NCBI GenBank assembly: GCA_020354025.1
Contig: CP070638.1
Coordinates: 842,860-906,859 of the forward strand
Source: Fidelibacterota bacterium
GTDB taxonomy: Bacteria; Fidelibacterota; Marinisomatia; SCGC-AAA003-L08; TS1B11
Direction: 5' to 3'
Length of the DNA: 64,000 nucleotides
Positions 51,781 to 61,295 of the stretch are shown one piece after another. Numbering within the stretch: the stretch's first letter is position 1; each line of letters starts with the position of its first letter. A program made the translations under genes and the position numbers. Below the pieces are notes generated by a model, which worked only from the letters and a program-made list of their open reading frames with translations, had not been told where the DNA came from and did no database searches.

Positions 51781-54519
51781 TTAGAGGATGCCCAACTCTC
51801 TGGCTTTGGCGACAGCCTGGGTGCGGCTGTGTACGTGCAGCTTGCTGTTTATATTCCTCGTGTGTGACTTGACTGTGTCTAGCGAAATGAATAGTATAGT
51901 GGCGATGTCCGAGTTGGACAGCCCGGTTTCGATCAGTTTGAGCACTTCCAGTTCCCGGTCACTCAGAGCTTCGGTAGGAACCTCCGAGGTCGAAGGCAAG
52001 GCCGCGACCTTGAAGGCCAGTAGCAGCTTCTTAATGTACCCTGGTGAAATGTGCAGCTCCGCTTCGGCCTGTTCCCAGTGTCTGGCCTTCTGGACTTTCT
52101 TAAGCAGCGCGGCCATTGGCTCGCCCTGATCTACGAATGTGCGGATATAGCCCTCCGGTTCAGCCAAGGATAAAGCTCGCAACAGCGAATCTCCGGCTCG
52201 GGTATTATCACCCTGTGCCTGGAGTCCCAAAGCCCGGAGCGCCAGAATTTCAATGATCACGCCGGACCATCCGGCGGTTTCAGCCTTCGTGAGCAGGGGC
52301 TCAAGTAAGGTTAGTGCTTCAGTGGATCGATCAAGGGCGATGCATACTTGAGCCAGAGAGACGAGCTCCAACGTCCGAATGATGTGGGAGGGCATTCCTT
52401 CATTCTCTATATCCAGCCGTTCTGACGCAAGAATTTCATCGAGGCCACGCGACGTGATCCAGTTTGTGGCCGCCTCTTCGTCACCCCTCCAGGCCCATAG
52501 GCGCGCCTGGGCCATTGCCACCATAATGTCGTCCACTTCCATAGCGTCAAACTGGATCGCGATGCGCTTCGCTTCCTGAATCTCCTCGTCAGCTCCTTTT
52601 GTATCTCCACGTACCTGCTTGATGAAGGCCAGTCTGAGATAACCGCCTATTGCCCCTGCCTCGCTCCATTTCTGAGTGAGCTCGATCCCTTCCTCTAAGT
52701 GTGAGATTGCCGCCTCCGGATCGTTTCGCTCCCGCAACAATCCTCCCAGGCCGATCAGGGCCATACCGGCGATTGGCATCGTCCGTCCCCGGTCATCAAC
52801 AGCCAACTCCAGTGCTTGTCGATACAGCGCCTCAGCCTTATTAAGCTGTCCCCGTAACATTGCCACTTCTGCCAGGTGGCACAGCGCCAGGACTGCGTTC
52901 ACGAGGTTGCCGACCTGTTTACATATCCTGGCAGCCTCATTGAGGTTCTCAGTAGCAGCTTTCAGGTCTCCGGAGTACAGATAGGCTAATCCCAGGGTTC
53001 CGGCAACAAAGCTGCGGATGAATGTGCGTTCCTCAGGCAGTGTCTCAAGCGCCTGGTGACACAGTTCAGCGCTTTTTTTGGTATCTCCCCGATAGGCTGC
53101 AGTCAGTGCGCGAAAAGCGATTAGCTCACCTGACACCGAACCGGTTGTATCTGCTTCTCCTGCTGCCAGAACCTGTGCTTGGACCTCATCCAACGGATGG
53201 CTTCTCAGCAGCATCCCTACAGCATGATAGACTCCCAAAGCTGGTCGGCTGGAAACAATATCCTCTGGCAAAGTCTCTACCCAATGGTGAAAGGTGGCAA
53301 TCTCACTGCGCATGAACATCGCTTCCATGGCCTGCTCTATCAGATCCGCTGCCAGCTCGTACTCTTTTGCTGAAAGGGCGTGATCGATTGCTTCGGGCAT
53401 CAGGTCGTGTTGTTTATACCACGCGCTGGCCCGGCGGTGCAGGGTTGGTAGCAGGTCTGATTGGGTCTGTTTCAGGTGCTGCCGCAACAGATCGGTGAAG
53501 AGGTGGTGATAGCGATACCAGTGCCGATCATCGTCCAGTGGAATGATGAACAGGTTGGCTCGCTCAAGGTCAGTCAGTATCCGTTGGCTATTATCCTGTC
53601 CGGTTACCGCATCGCATAGGGACGCGGACAAACGCTCTAGAATGGATGTGTGCAAAAGGAAGGTCTCGACTGACTCCGGCTGCTGATGGAGCACTTCCTC
53701 GATGAGATAGTCAGCAATATGGCGCTCGTCCCCGGTGAAGGAGTTGATAAAGGCCGAGATATCCGGGCGGCCTTGCATCGAGAGCACGGCCAGCTGCAAT
53801 CCGGCGATCCAACCTTCGGTGCGGGTGAGAAGCTTCCGGATATCATCAGGAGCCAGTTGCAGGTCGGTCGCTTTTTGGATGAAGGACAGAGTCTCCTCTG
53901 CCGTGAAGCTGAGGTCTGCAGCGCGAATTTCAATTAACTGGTCATGGGCTCGCATGCGAGCCAGAGGCAGGGGGGGATCGGCCCGTGTGGTGATTACCAG
54001 GTGCATTCGTGCCGGCAGGTGATCCAGTAGGAACTCGACCATATGATGTATTTGTGGGCTGTCCAGCAGGTAGTAATCATCTAGGATCAGCACAAAGTCC
54101 CGTGAAATGGTGGTGAGATCATTAATCAGAGTGGTCACTACGGTCTCAGGCAGCGGCGGTTTAGGTGACTGGAGCACCGATAAGGCAGATTTCCCAATTC
54201 CGGATTCGATTGTCTGGAGAGCTGCGATGACGTAAGTGAGAAACCGTACCGGATCATCATCTCCTGGGTCCAGCGACAGCCAGGCCCGGGGCAGGTCACT
54301 TTGATGGAACCAGTCACTCAGCATGGTGGTTTTTCCAGAGCCAGCTGGTGCTGAAACCAGGACAAGTTTGTTACTCAACCCGGCCTTCAGGCGAGCCATC
54401 AGACGCGGTCGGGAGACCAGATTAGGGCGCGGCGGTGGTACGTACAGTTTTGTGGTCAGCAGAGAATATTGCTGCGCAGTACTATCGGTAAAATCGCTTT
54501 TTTCTAAATCTGCAGACAT
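51781..54519 (-). CDS. MalT-like LuxR-family regulator (LAL type)
   Basis: 912 residues. YSLLTTKLYVPPPRPNLVSRPRL is the standard start of this family; Walker A SAPAGSGKTT at about 56-65, Walker B FVLILDDYYLL, then winged helix, about 400 residues of TPR-like helices, and a C-terminal LuxR helix-turn-helix (LSDRELEVLKLIETGLSNSDIATIL, SLDTVKSHTRNI). Such STAND ATPases bind an inducer through the repeats and then activate genes. The operon downstream on the same strand is the likely target (inference). Confidence 0.93.
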   Translation of the reverse strand: MSADLEKSDFTDSTAQQYSLLTTKLYVPPPRPNLVSRPRLMARLKAGLSNKLVLVSAPAGSGKTTMLSDWFHQSDLPRAWLSLDPGDDDPVRFLTYVIAALQTIESGIGKSALSVLQSPKPPLPETVVTTLINDLTTISRDFVLILDDYYLLDSPQIHHMVEFLLDHLPARMHLVITTRADPPLPLARMRAHDQLIEIRAADLSFTAEETLSFIQKATDLQLAPDDIRKLLTRTEGWIAGLQLAVLSMQGRPDISAFINSFTGDERHIADYLIEEVLHQQPESVETFLLHTSILERLSASLCDAVTGQDNSQRILTDLERANLFIIPLDDDRHWYRYHHLFTDLLRQHLKQTQSDLLPTLHRRASAWYKQHDLMPEAIDHALSAKEYELAADLIEQAMEAMFMRSEIATFHHWVETLPEDIVSSRPALGVYHAVGMLLRSHPLDEVQAQVLAAGEADTTGSVSGELIAFRALTAAYRGDTKKSAELCHQALETLPEERTFIRSFVAGTLGLAYLYSGDLKAATENLNEAARICKQVGNLVNAVLALCHLAEVAMLRGQLNKAEALYRQALELAVDDRGRTMPIAGMALIGLGGLLRERNDPEAAISHLEEGIELTQKWSEAGAIGGYLRLAFIKQVRGDTKGADEEIQEAKRIAIQFDAMEVDDIMVAMAQARLWAWRGDEEAATNWITSRGLDEILASERLDIENEGMPSHIIRTLELVSLAQVCIALDRSTEALTLLEPLLTKAETAGWSGVIIEILALRALGLQAQGDNTRAGDSLLRALSLAEPEGYIRTFVDQGEPMAALLKKVQKARHWEQAEAELHISPGYIKKLLLAFKVAALPSTSEVPTEALSDRELEVLKLIETGLSNSDIATILFISLDTVKSHTRNINSKLHVHSRTQAVAKARELGIL

Positions 54520-54638
54520 TGACGAACCCAGTATATCTTTCCAGATATTGTAGATACTTGGGGCAGAAACTAAGATACCTACTTCGTTGTTTCAAGGTTC
54601 TCGTCACTCCTCATAACCGACCTTGATAAAAAAAATGA

Positions 54639-54671
54639 TGTTGGTCGACCAACACTTAAGGTTAGCTAACC
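54639..54671. promoter_or_regulatory. Two adjacent perfect palindromes in a divergent promoter region
   Basis: TGTTGGTCGACCAACA (54639-54654) and GGTTAGCTAACC (54660-54671), both perfect. GGT-CG-ACC resembles operators of FadR-type GntR repressors. They lie between the LuxR gene and the RraA-like gene, which are divergent, so one or both could be controlled. No GntR gene is in the window. Confidence 0.6.
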
Positions 54672-54785
54672 GAGCCAAATACGCTTCATCTGAAGCGGCA
54701 ACTAACCCTTGGAATAGTAGAACATCTCTCTTAGTTTATAATGCTAAATGGCCAAAACACTCTGAAGACCTACAGGAGGATAAGC

Positions 54786-55616
54786 ATGCGTACCGTTCTT
54801 CTAGCTGTTTTTATTTACCTATTTATACCCTGTATATCACATACCCAGACTCCGGACAACAACGCATTGGAAAAAGGGATGAATCTACTTGAGACGAAGG
54901 TATATACTGATAAGGAGAATGAACGAATACTCAGACAATATGAGGGTCTGCGTGTCGCGGATGTCTCAGATGGTCTGGATAGGGCGGGACTTCCAGGTGT
55001 CGGATTGGTTGACCCGGCAATACACCCCGACTGGGTTGATCGCGAGAATCTCAGCCATTGCATACGTGGAATTGCACTGACGGTCCGCTATGTACCCACC
55101 CAACGCCCTGACCGTCCAGCTCCAGGAGAGGATTTCAGCAGATGGGAAGGCAATTTCTACAATGCGTACTCCAGCGAGGCGTTCACGTCCATAATCAGGC
55201 CGGGGCACGTAATAGTCATCGATGATGTTGAAGAAAAGGACATCGGATCAATCGGGTCAAATAACATCCTCGGCTGGCACAAACGGGGTGCAGTTGGCGT
55301 GGTCACCGATGCATCCGCCCGAGATACTGATGAGGTGGCACTTGAGAAAGTCCCGCTGTATCTTCTTAGAAAAGGCCGTGGTATTCGCCCAGGCCGCAAT
55401 GAGATCGAGAGCGTAAATCGCCCCATGGAGATTGGCGGCGTGCTGGTATGTCCCGGTGATGTGGTCGTGGCTGACGGGGATGGAGTTGTCATTGTTCCGC
55501 GCGGGGTGGCTGAAGAGGTGGCGAAATACGCTCAGGCAGTGCTGAAGGAAGATAAAGCTGGGAGGCGGGCATTGTATGAAAGCCTCGAAATGCCGCTCGA
55601 TAAAACTGTCCAATAG
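54786..55616 (+). CDS. Exported RraA-family (HMG aldolase/RraA-like) protein
   Basis: 276 residues from ATG 54786 with AGGAGGATAAGC upstream. Signal peptide VLLAVFIYLFIPCISHTQ. The RraA-like core: LRVADVSDGLDRAG, RPGHVIVIDDVEEKDIGSIG, GWHKRGAVGVVTDASARDTDEV, IGGVLVCPGDVVVADGDGVVIVP. The family includes aldolases for 4-hydroxy-4-methyl-2-oxoglutarate and RNase E regulators; the G-x20-R-D-type site seems kept in part (ASARDTDE). Export is unusual for this family. Probably a secreted lyase of unknown substrate. Confidence 0.8.
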   Translation: MRTVLLAVFIYLFIPCISHTQTPDNNALEKGMNLLETKVYTDKENERILRQYEGLRVADVSDGLDRAGLPGVGLVDPAIHPDWVDRENLSHCIRGIALTVRYVPTQRPDRPAPGEDFSRWEGNFYNAYSSEAFTSIIRPGHVIVIDDVEEKDIGSIGSNNILGWHKRGAVGVVTDASARDTDEVALEKVPLYLLRKGRGIRPGRNEIESVNRPMEIGGVLVCPGDVVVADGDGVVIVPRGVAEEVAKYAQAVLKEDKAGRRALYESLEMPLDKTVQ

Positions 55617-56321
55617 CCTTAGCTATAAAGGGCACAATTAGCAGCATTACCTTGCGTACTTTGGATTGAACATAAAGGCTGGTCGAGGGGCAGATTTAAG
55701 TCAAAGCTGTGGAGTGCCTTTAAAGAATAACTCCCGATTACTCATTCCGAAATGTATTGGTGTCCCCTGAGTCTTCATTAAAACTCTTACCTTCAAAGAT
55801 TATATAAAAATAAACGTATAATTGTAATATAGTCTATACCTCAGTTCTCCGTCATTTGGCAGGCCAGTTCTAAGGTGAGGTGTATGCTGGCTAACTCATT
55901 CGATCATCCTGGTTAGCTTACTTTCAGTGAGAGGCTTTTATGAGTTCGGTCTGATGACAAACCTATCGTCAGGATTATGGGATAAGCCAGTGTGACTTTG
56001 GGATCTCATTACTACTATTAGAAATAATGGGGAGAGGCATATTATTTATTGACAATTTAATAATAAATTAATAAATTAGTATTGTAACATCTGTCATATT
56101 GTATATTATATTCAACAGGAATTATTCCACTGCCATTATGGATAATTTCTATTTACTATATTTAGAGATGTTGTACAGCGAGTAATATAGAGATTAGGGC
56201 TGCTTAGCTGTCCGTTCACAAGACTAGGATATTTCCGCAGAGAGGCATTGAAAATATAACGTCACACAAGGATTGACGTCCTAGGGCAGATCTCAAGACG
56301 AATAACGGAAGGAGGTCCAAG
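55617..56321 (+). promoter_or_regulatory. Long AT-rich intergenic region with a sigma-70 promoter
   Basis: No gene. TTGACA at 56049-56054 and TAAATT at 56072-56077 are 17 bp apart in a very AT-rich stretch; the leader to the next ATG would be about 240 bases. Nothing else is recognised. Confidence 0.5.
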
Positions 56322-57368
56322 ATGCACAAGGAATCATCGACATCCATGTCAATGGAGACTTTCGCAGAAAAAGAAAAGCGGCTGGGAACTGCAGAGCAGG
56401 ATAAAGAGGCCCGCCGGCTTTTCAATGATGCGGAAAAGTTCTCTCCAAAAGCAAAGGCGCCGCCGAAAGAAGACGAGGCCTTTGCAAGGATCGCAGAAGT
56501 GCGGGAAAAGAATGAGGAGGCACTACTCCATCTGGAGGGTGTGACCGGCATAGCTTCCAGTTTTAGGATGAGAAAAGGTCAACTAACCGCGGAACCATGC
56601 TTGACTGCTTTAGTCGAGAAGAAACTACCTACCCCTCCTAAAGGGGCAAAGGTGCCTCAAGAGATCGACGCGGTTAAGACAGATGTGGTAGAGACCGGGA
56701 AGATAGAGGCTTTGCATTTCACCTACGGGGTGAGACCCGCTCGGCCAGGTTTCAGCATCGGACATCATCTGATCACGGCTGGAACCTTCGGAGCTCTTGT
56801 CCAGGACAAGGAGAACCATGATATTTTAATCCTAAGCAATAACCATGTCTTGGCTCGTAGTGATCTAGCGTCCATAGGGGATCCTGTTCTTCAGCCCGGG
56901 CCCTATGATGGAGGGACCTATCCGCTCCATCAAATCGCCACCCTGACAAAAATGGTCCCTCTCTCGAGGAACTGGAATAACGTAGATGCTGCAGTAGCCA
57001 AGCCAACGGAAATGCGAAATGTGATCGCAAGCGCGATATATCTCGGGATTCCTACGGGAGTTGGCCAGGCTTATCGTGGATGGTGGGCGAAAAAAGTCGG
57101 TAGGACCACCCAGTACACTATCGGGTATATTTATTCGACCGATGCCGCTATCTGGGTGTACGGTTATCCTTTCGGTCCTGCCCTTTTCCGAGACCAAATA
57201 TGGACCACCGGGATGCTTGCCGGAGGTGACTCCGGTTCCCTTCTGCGTGACTACTATTACAATCGGGCTATCGGGCTATCCTTTGCGGGGTCCTACTACT
57301 ACTCTTTCCACAACAACATCGCCAATGTCTTGATGTCTCTTGGTGTTGATATGGTAACTGCGCTATAA
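56322..57368 (+). CDS. NAL1-like trypsin-fold serine protease with N-terminal prodomain
   Basis: 348 residues, AAGGAGG before the ATG, no signal peptide. A charged leader, then a domain of about 75 residues (VREKNEEALLHLEGVTGIAS, LTALVEKKLP, PQEIDAVKTDVVETGKI), then a protease domain with catalytic triad His175 in LSNNHVLAR, Asp222 in NNVDAAVA and Ser304 in GGDSGSLL. Layout and motifs match the NAL1-type family known from plants and many bacteria. The next gene repeats only the first domain. Substrate unknown. Confidence 0.82.
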   Translation: MHKESSTSMSMETFAEKEKRLGTAEQDKEARRLFNDAEKFSPKAKAPPKEDEAFARIAEVREKNEEALLHLEGVTGIASSFRMRKGQLTAEPCLTALVEKKLPTPPKGAKVPQEIDAVKTDVVETGKIEALHFTYGVRPARPGFSIGHHLITAGTFGALVQDKENHDILILSNNHVLARSDLASIGDPVLQPGPYDGGTYPLHQIATLTKMVPLSRNWNNVDAAVAKPTEMRNVIASAIYLGIPTGVGQAYRGWWAKKVGRTTQYTIGYIYSTDAAIWVYGYPFGPALFRDQIWTTGMLAGGDSGSLLRDYYYNRAIGLSFAGSYYYSFHNNIANVLMSLGVDMVTAL

Positions 57369-57402
57369 TACAGCAAGGCCCAGAGCACGACTGACTAGCG
57401 CA

Positions 57403-57426
57403 TGTGTTCAAAAGGTCTTGAACACA
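57403..57426. terminator. Hairpin between the protease and the prodomain gene
   Basis: TGTGTTCAA-AAGGTC-TTGAACACA, 9 bp perfect, no T-run. It may weaken read-through or stabilise the protease mRNA. Confidence 0.5.
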
Positions 57427-57531
57427 ATAAATGATGTATTTAACATCAAAAGATGCTGCCAACCTCTCCTAATTGCGTGAGGTGGGAAGCTGCTAAGGCT
57501 AGTCTATAAGGTTTTCTTGATAGGAGGGGGA

Positions 57532-57942
57532 ATGGTTCGGAAAGGAGGGGTAATAGAAGAAGAGTTTCTACCTGAAACCAGGAAACAGGCGGAAGAGAGT
57601 AAGAAACGATTGGCATCCTCCTTGCACGGAGAGAAGCCGCCACTCAGGCCTCAAGATGTTCCTATTTCAATGGGCGAGGAGGAAGAAGCCAATAATATCA
57701 GAGTGGCGAGTGTACGTGAGAAATACGAGGAGACTATCCTCAAATACCCCAACGTGATGGGCATAACGACCGGATTTAAAAGCATAAGGAATAAGCTTAC
57801 TAGAGAACTCTGTCTCGTGATACTAGTCGAAAAAAAGGTTGGAGAGGAAACGCTTGCCAAAGAGGAGATCATTCCCAAAGAAATCGATGGCGTGCAGACG
57901 GATGTGGTTGAGATCGGACGAGTGAAAATCCTAGATTCATAG
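57532..57942 (+). CDS. Free-standing copy of the NAL1-like prodomain
   Basis: 136 residues from ATG 57532 behind AGGAGGGGGA. VREKYEETILKYPNVMGITTG, LCLVILVEKKV, IPKEIDGVQTDVVEIGRVKIL align with VREKNEEALLHLEGVTGIAS, LTALVEKKL and PQEIDAVKTDVVETGKIEAL of the protease before it. The protease domain is absent and the gene ends cleanly. It could be an inhibitor or a folding partner of the neighbour, or the stub of a lost paralogue; its intact frame speaks for use. Confidence 0.75.
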   Translation: MVRKGGVIEEEFLPETRKQAEESKKRLASSLHGEKPPLRPQDVPISMGEEEEANNIRVASVREKYEETILKYPNVMGITTGFKSIRNKLTRELCLVILVEKKVGEETLAKEEIIPKEIDGVQTDVVEIGRVKILDS

Positions 57943-58147
57943 GATATGATGTCCCCTGCCGGTTGCCGGCAGGTGGTAAAATTCCTTCCCTTGCAGGATC
58001 AAGAATTATCTGATTACTCTCTGGCTGTCCATTCACTTTTAAAAATCGTAGTAGCCTGTTCTTGACCAGAAGACAGGTAGGGTCCCTGTGAGATTCATTT
58101 CATTGCGGACTGAGTAGTGCTGAACTGTCGGTTTATTTAAAGAGCGA

Positions 58148-58771
58148 TCAGCTCCCTCCAGCCCTTGCTCTATTAGCTGTTGATTCCATAAAGTTATTAT
58201 AGACCTCTGCTATTTTATGAATACCTTCGCTCCCACCGGCGATGATTCCTCCGGTCAAAAATACATCAACCAGTTGAAATACCTCTGCCTGGGTTTTTGG
58301 CAGCTTCTCTAATGCTTCGGGATCAATAATCTGATGCAGCCCTTGAATTCCTACTGCGCTGATCAAGAAACCGAGAATTACACTGATCCACAGGGCTAAA
58401 CGCTGCGTATCAGACCTATATCTTGTTCTTTCTTGTTTGATGGATTCTAGTCTAGTAATTGTGTTTTTCAATTCTTCCACTTTATCAGGCGGACTGTCAC
58501 CCTCATGTTTTTCCAGCTTTGAGATTTTTTCTTGCAGCCTTTGAATTTCGAGGTCCTTCAGTGCCGCCTCCGGCCGACGCCAAGCGGTCATAAAGACTTC
58601 TAATGCACGTTCCAGTATTAAGGAAATAAATAAGAGAGATGCTATTAACTGGGCGATCTTAGTCAATTGGAAATCACCCAGCTTCAACCAATCAGGTGTA
58701 AGCCAAAAAGAAAATGTTAATACGAATACAATCAGCACCCAGAGAAAAAATGGTACACTAGCTTTCTTCAT
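58148..58771 (-). CDS. Membrane protein with central coiled coil, unknown
   Basis: 207 residues. Two segments near the start (FFLWVLIVFVLTFSFWL and IAQLIASLLFISLIL), a coiled coil (DLEIQRLQEKISKLEKHE), a third segment (LALWISVILGFLISAVGI) and a Gly-rich end FLTGGIIAGGSEGIHKI. I have seen this end in uncharacterised membrane proteins but know no function. It may be transcribed from the promoter at 59181 together with the small upstream frame. Confidence 0.7.
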   Translation of the reverse strand: MKKASVPFFLWVLIVFVLTFSFWLTPDWLKLGDFQLTKIAQLIASLLFISLILERALEVFMTAWRRPEAALKDLEIQRLQEKISKLEKHEGDSPPDKVEELKNTITRLESIKQERTRYRSDTQRLALWISVILGFLISAVGIQGLHQIIDPEALEKLPKTQAEVFQLVDVFLTGGIIAGGSEGIHKIAEVYNNFMESTANRARAGGS

Positions 58772-58845
58772 CTTTATTCTCCCATCTTGTTGAATATTGA
58801 GTTGGACAGATGTTTCGGCACTACCTATTCAAAGCATTGTTGAGC

Positions 58846-59079
58846 TCATTCTTGAGACTTATTTCCCTCGGTCCCTTCCTCGAAATCATCTGGGAACTCC
58901 CGAAGAAAATTCATGCCATTCTTAGTCTCAGTCTCATCAATGGTTGTGATATGACCAATTGGCAGATCATGCCTCAGTGTCTCCTGGTTGAGGATGAGAC
59001 TTGCTGCTTTGGCATTCAGGAGTTCGGACATATATCTCATATCACGGGTTTTATGCTTCTGTGCTGCCACAGTTTTCAT
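58846..59079 (-). CDS. Small hypothetical protein (uncertain)
   Basis: 77 residues, hydrophilic, with an acidic tail FPDDFEEGTEGN. No family, weak ribosome binding site. The only support is that a good leftward promoter lies 73 bp upstream of its ATG and that the membrane-protein gene follows 75 bp later. Confidence 0.38.
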   Translation of the reverse strand: MKTVAAQKHKTRDMRYMSELLNAKAASLILNQETLRHDLPIGHITTIDETETKNGMNFLREFPDDFEEGTEGNKSQE

Positions 59080-59151
59080 CTCTGTATAAGGAATTAAGGC
59101 TTTCGATGAAGACGTGATTATTCCTTTACCTTTGGCTGATGCCCTTTCCCC

Positions 59152-59181
59152 AGTATAATGTTAATTTGCCAGCGATGTCAA
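59152..59181 (-). promoter_or_regulatory. Leftward sigma-70 promoter
   Basis: Minus strand: TTGACA (59181-59176), 18 bp, TATACT (59157-59152). It drives the small frame and the coiled-coil membrane protein. Confidence 0.65.
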
Positions 59182-59357
59182 GTAAATGGTTGCGCCCTGG
59201 AGTTATAATAGATATATTAGCCATTATAATTAATCATTGGACAATTGATGGATTGAATATCTCGTGGAGTATAGAGCCGGCCTGATATGTATCCTTTTCC
59301 TCAAGTATAGCCGGGACGACTCTGATTGGGAGCGATGACAAGGACAACGGTGATCCG

Positions 59358-59540
59358 ATGGAAGTGAAACTTAGAGTTCCCAGCAAAGGCCTACATTGGA
59401 AAGGTGCAGCTGAACTTATTGCATTTTAAAAATTTCTGCCTGATCAGGGAGTAGGAACAGGTATCCGAATAGAAATCCTTCATACTACCGGTATTCAGGG
59501 AGCGGTGATATTTCTTGATGGATTTAAAGAGGCTGACTGA
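59358..59540 (+). pseudogene. Short frame interrupted by TAA (decayed gene or recoding candidate)
   Basis: From ATG 59358 the frame reads KLRVPSKGLHWKGAAELIAF, stops at TAA 59427, and goes on in the same frame with KFLPDQGVGTGIRIEILHTT to TGA 59538. The second part has a regular alternation of hydrophobic and polar residues as in a small beta-alpha domain. I do not recognise it. Confidence 0.4.
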
Positions 59541-59607
59541 TTATTTCCATCGATTGCTATAAAATACTATTTGAGGACTTATAGGAATATTATAGAGGAG
59601 TAGTACA

Positions 59608-61080
59608 ATGAGGCTGATATTAGGTCCCATACCGGGTGCAGTTACCAACGATAGTGCCAAAGTCTGGATTTTTTGGAGCAAGAGCCAGGATGATGAGCCT
59701 GCTCCAAAATGTCATATTTATAAGAATAAGGAGTGTACTGAAAAAATTTCGAGTTCGCCATTTGATGATGTATCGACATCCGTGCATACAAGTGGTGCAA
59801 TCCATGGATTATCTGGACTGGCTCATATCTCTTTCCCAGGAGAAGAACGAAAGTACTATTTCAAGATCAAGTCCGGTTTAAAGAATGATCCGGAAGATGA
59901 GCGAATATATGCCATACGACCCTTCCCGAAAGACGCCTCCTGTATTGATTCTCTCTCTTTCGCACTAGTCTCCTGCCATAGACCTATATTTAAACCGAAG
60001 GTTGACGAAAAAAGAGTATCCGCTATGTGGAAACAGCTGGGTGATAGGATGCACGAGCATGGTTGCCGGTTTCTGATCAATGCGGGAGATCAAGTGTATA
60101 GCGATTATCCGGCATTAAACGCTTGGGAGCATAGTCTTAAAGAAAGTTCAGATGAGAAAAAACTATGGTATTATCGTCAATTATATCTGAAATACTGGGA
60201 TTTTCCGGAAGTTCAAGAGGTGATGCGATCATTTCCACAATACATGATATGGGACGATCACGAGATCACAAATGGCTGGGGTTCGGAGCATAGGCATTAT
60301 GGAGATAACCGCTATAGGAGAGTTTTTGAAATTGCACGTCAGGCATATATTGAATTCCAGCATTGTCACAATCCTAATCCCCTCCGCGAGGGAGAGTTCT
60401 ACTTTGCATTCAACTACGGTCCAGTTGCCTTTCTATTCATGGACCTGAGGGGGCATCGGAACATTGCTCTTTATGACCCCAAAGCCGACAATGGATCCTA
60501 TCCATTAGCAGGCAAAGAACAATGGGATGATATACAAAAATGGCTGAACAGCAAGGTTATTAAAGAGAGTAAGGCTTTATTCGTGATTACCTCTGTTCCT
60601 GTATGTCACCTGAGCCGGAAATTCTGGAGCTTTGGTTTTATCAAGAATGACATCTTTGACCAATGGTCAACTCCTCACAATAAAAAAGAAAGACGAATAC
60701 TATTGGGCTCACTTTTGAAATGGTCTGGTGATAAGAATAAGCCCGTGTTTCTCCTGAGTGGTGATGTTCATGTCGGCACCGTAGGGAAAATAACAGAAAA
60801 GACTGGTGGCGATGGCAATTCGATTCATCAGATCACCTCTTCCCCTATCACTAACGATCCAGCTAGCCTGTTGGACATCTTTATGAAAAGATTCAGTGGA
60901 GAATTCAATTTCCATCTGGAAAAGGGTAAAAAAAGGCCAATGCACGGGAAAATAACTCACCGGTATCGCAAACGAAACTTTGCAATTATAAAAGTCCAAT
61001 TAAATGATATAAATCCCAACGTTTATCTTTATATGTACGAAGGAGGCAAGAGAAAGCCTGATCCAGTGTCATTTATCTGA
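59608..61080 (+). CDS. PhoD-like metallophosphatase
   Basis: 490 residues. RLILGPIPGAVTNDSAKVWIFW is the usual fibronectin-like N-terminal strand region; the metal site is seen in FALVSCHRP, NAGDQVYSD, YMIWDDHEITNGWG and LSGDVHVG. PhoD enzymes are calcium/iron-dependent alkaline phosphatases or phosphodiesterases and are normally exported by Tat. This one has no signal peptide, so it may be cytosolic. Preceded by GAGGAG seven bases before ATG. Confidence 0.85.
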   Translation: MRLILGPIPGAVTNDSAKVWIFWSKSQDDEPAPKCHIYKNKECTEKISSSPFDDVSTSVHTSGAIHGLSGLAHISFPGEERKYYFKIKSGLKNDPEDERIYAIRPFPKDASCIDSLSFALVSCHRPIFKPKVDEKRVSAMWKQLGDRMHEHGCRFLINAGDQVYSDYPALNAWEHSLKESSDEKKLWYYRQLYLKYWDFPEVQEVMRSFPQYMIWDDHEITNGWGSEHRHYGDNRYRRVFEIARQAYIEFQHCHNPNPLREGEFYFAFNYGPVAFLFMDLRGHRNIALYDPKADNGSYPLAGKEQWDDIQKWLNSKVIKESKALFVITSVPVCHLSRKFWSFGFIKNDIFDQWSTPHNKKERRILLGSLLKWSGDKNKPVFLLSGDVHVGTVGKITEKTGGDGNSIHQITSSPITNDPASLLDIFMKRFSGEFNFHLEKGKKRPMHGKITHRYRKRNFAIIKVQLNDINPNVYLYMYEGGKRKPDPVSFI

Positions 61081-61295
61081 AAAGGTTGATTATGAAGTAG
61101 TGCCCTGAGATGTCAAGCGAGAACACATCGGAAGTATTCCACTATAGCGGGAATTCGATCCTAACGCCAAAACCTCATAGTAATGTTATATATCATCGTT
61201 GCTCTTTTCACGATGGAAGATGCCTGGAATATTAATCTGTACGTCTGATTCAATAATCCGCTTCTGCTCATATCCACTAATCGATAACTATTTTG

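Noticed and set aside
58810..59097. 95-codon frame on the plus strand
   Set aside because: It lies opposite the leftward transcript predicted from the promoter at 59181 and shows no family features.
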